A DNA stretch of 10,000 nucleotides, from positions 1 through 10,000 of the forward strand of contig JAIWNO010000012.1 of the NCBI GenBank assembly GCA_020216785.1, given 5' to 3'. A model generated the notes under the pieces. It was not told where the DNA came from. It was given only the letters and a program-made list of their open reading frames with translations, and did no database searches. Made by a program: the position numbers and the translations under genes. The DNA is from Desulfomonile sp. GTDB lineage: Bacteria; Desulfobacterota; Desulfomonilia; Desulfomonilales; Desulfomonilaceae. Each line of letters starts with the position of its first letter. Within the stretch, counting starts at the first letter, position 1. Shown here piece by piece: positions 6,798-10,000 of the stretch.

Positions 6798-6847
6798 CCG
6801 ACACCGGGACCCCCGAAACAACTGTGGGATATCATCCGAAAGCATGA
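6794..6847 (+). CDS. 17-codon mini-ORF linking two genes by ATGA overlaps
   Basis: The frame encodes MTDTGTPETTVGYHPKA. It has a good ribosome site, GAGGA (6783-6787), six bases before its ATG, whereas the hydrolase ATG at 6844 has none. Its ATG overlaps the previous stop (6794-6797) and its TGA overlaps the next ATG (6844-6847). Ribosomes finishing it could restart directly on the hydrolase gene. It may be a coupling peptide rather than a functional protein; the tiny length makes this uncertain. Confidence 0.35.
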   Translation: MTDTGTPETTVGYHPKA

Positions 6848-7692
6848 TTCACATTGAGACCCGACAGGCGGTGATCAAATTCCAACTTGCGCGGTCCCTG
6901 TTCGGCCGAGCGTTCTACTACACGTCCGCGTATCTGGTTGACGGTCTCTTGGTGGACACGGGCTGCGCGTACACGGTTTCCGAATTGCTGGGCGCCCTTG
7001 ACGGCCATGCCGTTCACACCATCGTCAACACCCATGCTCACGAAGACCATATCGCGGGCAATGCCGCTGTGCAGGAGAGGTTCGGCGCGGCCGTGCTCGC
7101 TCACCCCAAGGCGCTCCCCGTCCTCGCCGACCCTGCATCGCGCCGCCTCCGGTTGTACCAACGGGTTATGTGGGGATACCCAGCCCCGTCCACCGGAGCC
7201 GTGTTGGGAAATGTGGTGGAAACTCCGCGGTACCGATTCCGGGTAATCCACACTCCAGGCCACAGCATTGACCACATCTGTCTCTTTGAGCCTCATGAAG
7301 GGTGGCTTTTCACCGGCGACGCGTACGTGGGAGGGACGGATCGAGCCCTCCGGGCAGATTACAACATCTGGAATATCCTTGAATCATTACGGAAATTGGC
7401 CGATCTCGACTCTTCGTGTCTTTTTCCCGGCAGCGGTACGATCCGTGAGAATCCCCGTGAGGAGCTTCTGGCTAAAATCCGCTACCTCGAAGAAAGCGGC
7501 GGACGAGTCTTGGACTTGCACGCAAGAGGCTGGAGCAGACGCCGCATCCGGGAGGAAGTGTTCGGCAGCGAAGGAGCCATAGCCTGGTTCACGATGGGGC
7601 ATTTCAGCGGGTTGAACCTTGTCCGCTCCTACATCGAAGACCGGCCGATCTTTAGGGAACTGTCTCATACGAAAGCGCCGCCGAACAAGTAA
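6844..7692 (+). CDS. metallo-beta-lactamase-fold hydrolase
   Basis: The 282-residue soluble protein has the fold's ordered metal motifs: D38 in LLVDTG, THAHEDH (63-69: H64, H66, D68, H69), H140 in HTPGHS and D159 in FTGDAYVGG. This suits a dinuclear metal hydrolase of the LACTB2/glyoxalase II/hydrolase-B type; the substrate cannot be told. The last ligand motif, usually PGHG, reads PGSG (195-198), so the expected sixth histidine is serine. Residues about 205-265, with GRVLDLHARGWSRRRIREEVFG, look like the C-terminal helical or winged-helix extension common in LACTB2-like proteins, and include H253 in MGHFSG. ATG 6844 is the first codon before the conserved fold; the open frame extends to 6709 but with no homologous character. 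Translation probably depends on the upstream mini-ORF, as no ribosome site precedes it. Confidence 0.88.
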   Translation: MIHIETRQAVIKFQLARSLFGRAFYYTSAYLVDGLLVDTGCAYTVSELLGALDGHAVHTIVNTHAHEDHIAGNAAVQERFGAAVLAHPKALPVLADPASRRLRLYQRVMWGYPAPSTGAVLGNVVETPRYRFRVIHTPGHSIDHICLFEPHEGWLFTGDAYVGGTDRALRADYNIWNILESLRKLADLDSSCLFPGSGTIRENPREELLAKIRYLEESGGRVLDLHARGWSRRRIREEVFGSEGAIAWFTMGHFSGLNLVRSYIEDRPIFRELSHTKAPPNK

Positions 7693-7700
7693 TTTGAATA

Positions 7701-7743
7701 GGCCGGCAGGGCCTGCCCGGACTCGATCCGGGGAGCGCCGGCC
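7701..7743 (+). repeat. two-stem hairpin between convergent genes, dispersed element copy B
   Basis: The outer arms GGCCGGC (7701-7707) and GCCGGCC (7737-7743) pair perfectly. Inside, CCCGGA (7716-7721) pairs with TCCGGG (7727-7732) around loop CTCGA. The core 7711-7738 matches copy A at 2279-2308 in inverse orientation. It begins eight bases after the hydrolase stop and lies before the end of the convergent secreted-protein gene, so it may end or stabilise both transcripts. No T-tract follows on the plus strand (CCCCCTGTG), so a classic intrinsic terminator is not supported. Confidence 0.6.
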
Positions 7744-7806
7744 CCCTGTGCCCGCAGAAGCTTAAGCTATTGAAGAACAGCCCTTGGATGAGTCCGCCCG
7801 CCAATA

Positions 7807-8217
7807 TCACTGGCTCGATCGGCCCGCGGATGGCGGATCGACCATTCGTGGCTTGGAACTTGGAGGCTGGATGGGGCGCATCGCCTTGGGGTTCGTTGTC
7901 GATTGACGTGCAGGAGGCGTGTATCGCTCTGCCGGGGGAAGCGGCGCATGCATGGCCGCGGCGGAAACTTTGGCCGGAGGCGGCGGCATGATAGGGCCGT
8001 TGTAAGGACCGGGCGGAAGGGGATTGGGTGACTCGTACTTGGGTACGAAATCTGCCGGGGTAAAACAGATGCCGGCGCATTGGCCGCTCATGGGGAAGTA
8101 ATATGGGGCGAAGTACTTCCAGGGCCCGAACACGAAGCCGGTGTCGACTGTTTCAATGGCCGAGGCTGGCGGAACTATTGCAAGGACAAGGGCCAGGGCG
8201 ATGAGCAAGCGGATCAT
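7807..8217 (-). CDS. small secreted proline-rich protein of unknown function
   Basis: The 136-residue product starts with a classic signal peptide, MIRLLIALALVLAIVPPASA, with predicted cleavage after residue 20. A short aromatic segment follows (GPWKYFAPYYFPMSG, about 31-45), then a C-x-x-x-C pair (C47, C51). From about residue 59 onward the chain is low complexity with over twenty prolines (LPPGPYNGP, MPPPPA, repeated PP), likely extended or disordered in the periplasm or at the surface. The ATG at 8217 is preferred: GGAGG lies seven bases before it and the near-consensus promoter would start about 29 bases upstream. An in-frame ACG/GTG extension upstream lacks a ribosome site. It has its own promoter and is convergent with the hydrolase gene. 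I recognise no family. Confidence 0.75.
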   Translation of the reverse strand: MIRLLIALALVLAIVPPASAIETVDTGFVFGPWKYFAPYYFPMSGQCAGICFTPADFVPKYESPNPLPPGPYNGPIMPPPPAKVSAAAMHAPLPPAERYTPPARQSTTNPKAMRPIQPPSSKPRMVDPPSAGRSSQ

Positions 8218-8252
8218 GACGGGGCCTCCAGTTCGCGTCAATTATTTATGTA

Positions 8253-8282
8253 ATTATACCAGTAATGGCAAGTAATTGTAAA
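8253..8282 (-). promoter_or_regulatory. near-consensus sigma70 promoter of the secreted proline-rich protein
   Basis: On the minus strand TTTACA (8282-8277), an 18-base spacer and a perfect TATAAT (8258-8253) lie in an AT-rich patch. The predicted start is near 8246, about 29 bases before the ATG. This is the best promoter match in the window, suggesting strong expression. Confidence 0.7.
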
Positions 8283-8358
8283 GAATTATGAGATGAGGGA
8301 CGAGAATAATCCGTTATCTTTCGGCAATATAAGAGGCAAGCCTCCTTCGTTTTATCGC

Positions 8359-8388
8359 TTGACTCTCTTTGATCTCTTGTGATTTACT
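8359..8388 (+). promoter_or_regulatory. promoter of the EF-G-like gene
   Basis: TTGACT (8359-8364), an 18-base spacer and TTTACT (8383-8388) give five and four matches to consensus. The leader would be about 56 bases to the ATG at 8451. It sits in the AT-rich patch shared with the divergent promoter of the secreted protein. Confidence 0.45.
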
Positions 8389-8411
8389 ATTACATTTATC
8401 AGTCCAACACC

Positions 8412-8432
8412 GGGGCCGGATGTACCGGCGCC
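8412..8432 (+). promoter_or_regulatory. hairpin in the leader of the EF-G-like gene
   Basis: GCCGG (8415-8419) pairs with CCGGC (8425-8429) around loop ATGTA, and further G-C pairs extend it across a one-base bulge. It ends nine bases before the AGGGG ribosome site (8441-8445), so it does not hide the site but could affect leader stability or translation. Confidence 0.35.
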
Positions 8433-8450
8433 TGCTCCCAAGGGGTCGCA

Positions 8451-10000
8451 ATGAAGCAATACAACACCGAAGACGTCCGTAATGTGGCTGTCGTCTCCCA
8501 CGCCGGCTCCGGGAAGACGATGCTCTGCGATGCCATGCTGTTTGACACCGGCGCTGTCGATCGGCTGGGAAAAGTCACCGACGGGACCTCCAATTTCGAC
8601 TTCGAACCTGAAGAAATCAAACGACAGATCACAATCTCCACCTCGCTGTGCACCGCGGAGTGGAAAAAGAAAAAGATAAATATACTGGATACGCCGGGCG
8701 ACCCGAATTTCGCAGCCGAAGTGGCCGCGGCGCTGAGCGCGGCCGACATCGCAATCCTCGCCGTCGATGCGGTGGACTCGATCAAACCGCTTACCGAAAA
8801 GGTCTGGCAAAACATCCAAGCCCGTGGATGTCCCCGTATACTCGTCGTTACCAAAATGGATCGGGAGCGTGCCGATTTTGACAAAGTCGTTGCAGACGTC
8901 AAACAGATCTTCGAAGTCAAGCCGCTCGTGTTGCAAATGTCTCTGGGGAGTGAGAGCAATTTCAGGGGCGTTGTGGACCTCCTTTCTATGAAGGCCGTCA
9001 CTTTTGACGGTGACGGCAAGAAAGCCGCCAAGATAGACATACCTGAAGACCTCAAGGAAGAAGCCGCCTCCCGCCGCGAAGTCCTCATCGAGGACCTCGC
9101 AGAGGTGGACGATGCGCTGATGGAGCGTTACCTGGAGGGTGGCGAGCTTGCGTTCGACGATCTTTCAGCCGCGTTGAGGCAGGGCATCCGCAACCGCGTC
9201 TTCGTTCCGGTGCTGGCATGTTCCGCAGCCCAAAACATCGGCATCCAGCCGATACTTGACCTGATCACCGACGCGTGTCCGTCGCCTGCGGATCTGCCGC
9301 CTGTCCAGGGAACCAGCCCCACAGGTGAGGTGCTGACGCGGGACGCTTCACCCGACCAACCGTTCTGCGCATACGTGTTCAAAACCCTCGCTGACCCCTA
9401 CGCGGGCAGACTGACGTTGTTCAGGATTTTCTCGGGCAAGTTGGCCCCGGACTCTACCATCTATAACGCAACCCGAAAGACCAAGGAGCGTTTCGGCCAG
9501 CTCTTGGCGGTGGTCGGCAAAAGCCAGAAATCCATCGAGTCAGCGCAGGCCGGCGACATTGTGGCCGTGGCAAAGCTTAAGGAGACGCTCACGGGCGATA
9601 CGCTCTGCGAAGAGAAGAGCCCCATCGTGATTCAACCGCACACGTTGCCCCATGCGGTTATTTCCTTCGCAATCGAGCCAAAGGCTAAGGGCGACGAGGA
9701 GAAAATCACCCAGAGTCTTGCCAAGCTGGCGGAAGAAGACCCGACTCTGACGATCTCCAGAGACCCACAGACGAATGAGTTCCTCATTTCCGGCATGGGA
9801 CAGGTCCATATCGAAGTGACCGTGGACAAGCTTAAGCGGAAGTTCGGCGTGGATGTGAACCTCAAGACGCCCAAGGTCCCTTACAAGGAGACGATCAAAG
9901 GCAAGGCCAAGGTTGAAGGAAAGCTTAAGAAGCAGACCGGCGGCCGCGGTCAGTTCGCGGTGGCGTGGCTGGAGCTGGAGCCCATGCCGAGAGGCGGGGG
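8451..10000 (+). CDS. EF-G-like translational GTPase (EF-G paralogue), 3' end outside window
   Basis: The first 516 codons are present; the frame is open at the window end, about three quarters of a normal EF-G. The GTPase domain shows P-loop SHAGSGKT (16-23), switch I RQITIST (58-64, canonical EF-G has RGITI), G3 DTPGDPNF (80-87) and G4 TKMD (134-137, usually NKMD). A beta-barrel domain II follows (PFCAYVFKTLADPYAGRL), then domain III (ISGMGQVHIEVTVDKL) and domain IV (KKQTGGRGQF). Asp84 replaces the histidine of DTPGH that helps GTP hydrolysis in classical EF-G. These traits mark the EF-G-like/EF-G2 subfamily rather than the main FusA, and its cellular role (elongation, ribosome splitting or stress) is not deducible here. 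AGGGG (8441-8445) lies five bases before the ATG. No str-operon neighbours (rpsL, rpsG, tuf) are visible upstream. Confidence 0.92.
   Translation, partial: MKQYNTEDVRNVAVVSHAGSGKTMLCDAMLFDTGAVDRLGKVTDGTSNFDFEPEEIKRQITISTSLCTAEWKKKKINILDTPGDPNFAAEVAAALSAADIAILAVDAVDSIKPLTEKVWQNIQARGCPRILVVTKMDRERADFDKVVADVKQIFEVKPLVLQMSLGSESNFRGVVDLLSMKAVTFDGDGKKAAKIDIPEDLKEEAASRREVLIEDLAEVDDALMERYLEGGELAFDDLSAALRQGIRNRVFVPVLACSAAQNIGIQPILDLITDACPSPADLPPVQGTSPTGEVLTRDASPDQPFCAYVFKTLADPYAGRLTLFRIFSGKLAPDSTIYNATRKTKERFGQLLAVVGKSQKSIESAQAGDIVAVAKLKETLTGDTLCEEKSPIVIQPHTLPHAVISFAIEPKAKGDEEKITQSLAKLAEEDPTLTISRDPQTNEFLISGMGQVHIEVTVDKLKRKFGVDVNLKTPKVPYKETIKGKAKVEGKLKKQTGGRGQFAVAWLELEPMPRGG

Noticed and set aside
6709..6843. 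Longer N-terminus for the metallo-beta-lactamase-fold protein
   Set aside because: The added 45 residues are arginine- and proline-rich shadow translation of the upstream gene; the fold begins just after the ATG at 6844.
8352..8936. Minus-strand open frame of 194 codons under the EF-G-like gene
   Set aside because: It is an antisense shadow of a clearly conserved GTPase domain.
1..10000. CRISPR arrays, integrases, transposases, toxin-antitoxin pairs, defence genes
   Set aside because: No spaced identical repeats, no recombinase motifs and no defence-type domains were seen on either strand.

Overview
This 10 kb window is compact, moderately GC-rich bacterial chromosome carrying mainly housekeeping genes. 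I recognise no phage, integrase, transposase, CRISPR, rRNA or tRNA. From memory of similar proteins (a guess, not a search), the bifunctional transaldolase/phosphoglucose isomerase, the EF-G-like GTPase with an altered G3 motif and the small HKWIESEKAG-type protein together suggest a Desulfobacterota-like (former Deltaproteobacteria) genome.

Layout. Positions 144-672: a good promoter drives a small exported protein of unknown function. Its stop codon abuts, with no gap, the stop of a leftward two-gene operon (1964 to 673) encoding the Maf nucleotide pyrophosphatase and the PLP-binding protein YggS. The Maf reading frame has no ATG, GTG or TTG that would keep its N-terminal motif, so it appears to start at ATT. 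A roughly 600 bp gene-free stretch (1965-2568) with inverted and direct repeats precedes rightward uppP (undecaprenyl-diphosphatase, 2582-3394). A small leftward conserved-type protein (3589-3419) ends convergently with uppP and is divergent from the large tal-pgi fusion gene (3713-6484).

Downstream of tal-pgi lie a 69-residue unknown protein, a 17-codon mini-ORF and a metallo-beta-lactamase-fold hydrolase. These three are chained by two successive ATGA stop/start overlaps (6794-6797 and 6844-6847). A strong hairpin follows. Its core is a near-identical inverted copy of a hairpin in the 2.0-2.6 kb gap. Next come a leftward gene for a small secreted proline-rich protein with a near-consensus promoter, an AT-rich divergent promoter region, and a rightward EF-G-like translational GTPase that runs off the window end.

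Functionally the window holds cell-wall lipid carrier recycling (uppP), nucleotide-pool cleaning and PLP homeostasis (maf-yggS), central carbon metabolism linking the pentose phosphate pathway and glycolysis (tal-pgi), and a specialised translation factor. I see no evidence of an undescribed multi-gene system. The most notable observations are the ATT start of maf, the shared palindromic element, the mini-ORF coupling upstream of the hydrolase, the lost ligand histidine in that hydrolase, and the non-canonical GTPase motifs of the EF-G paralogue.
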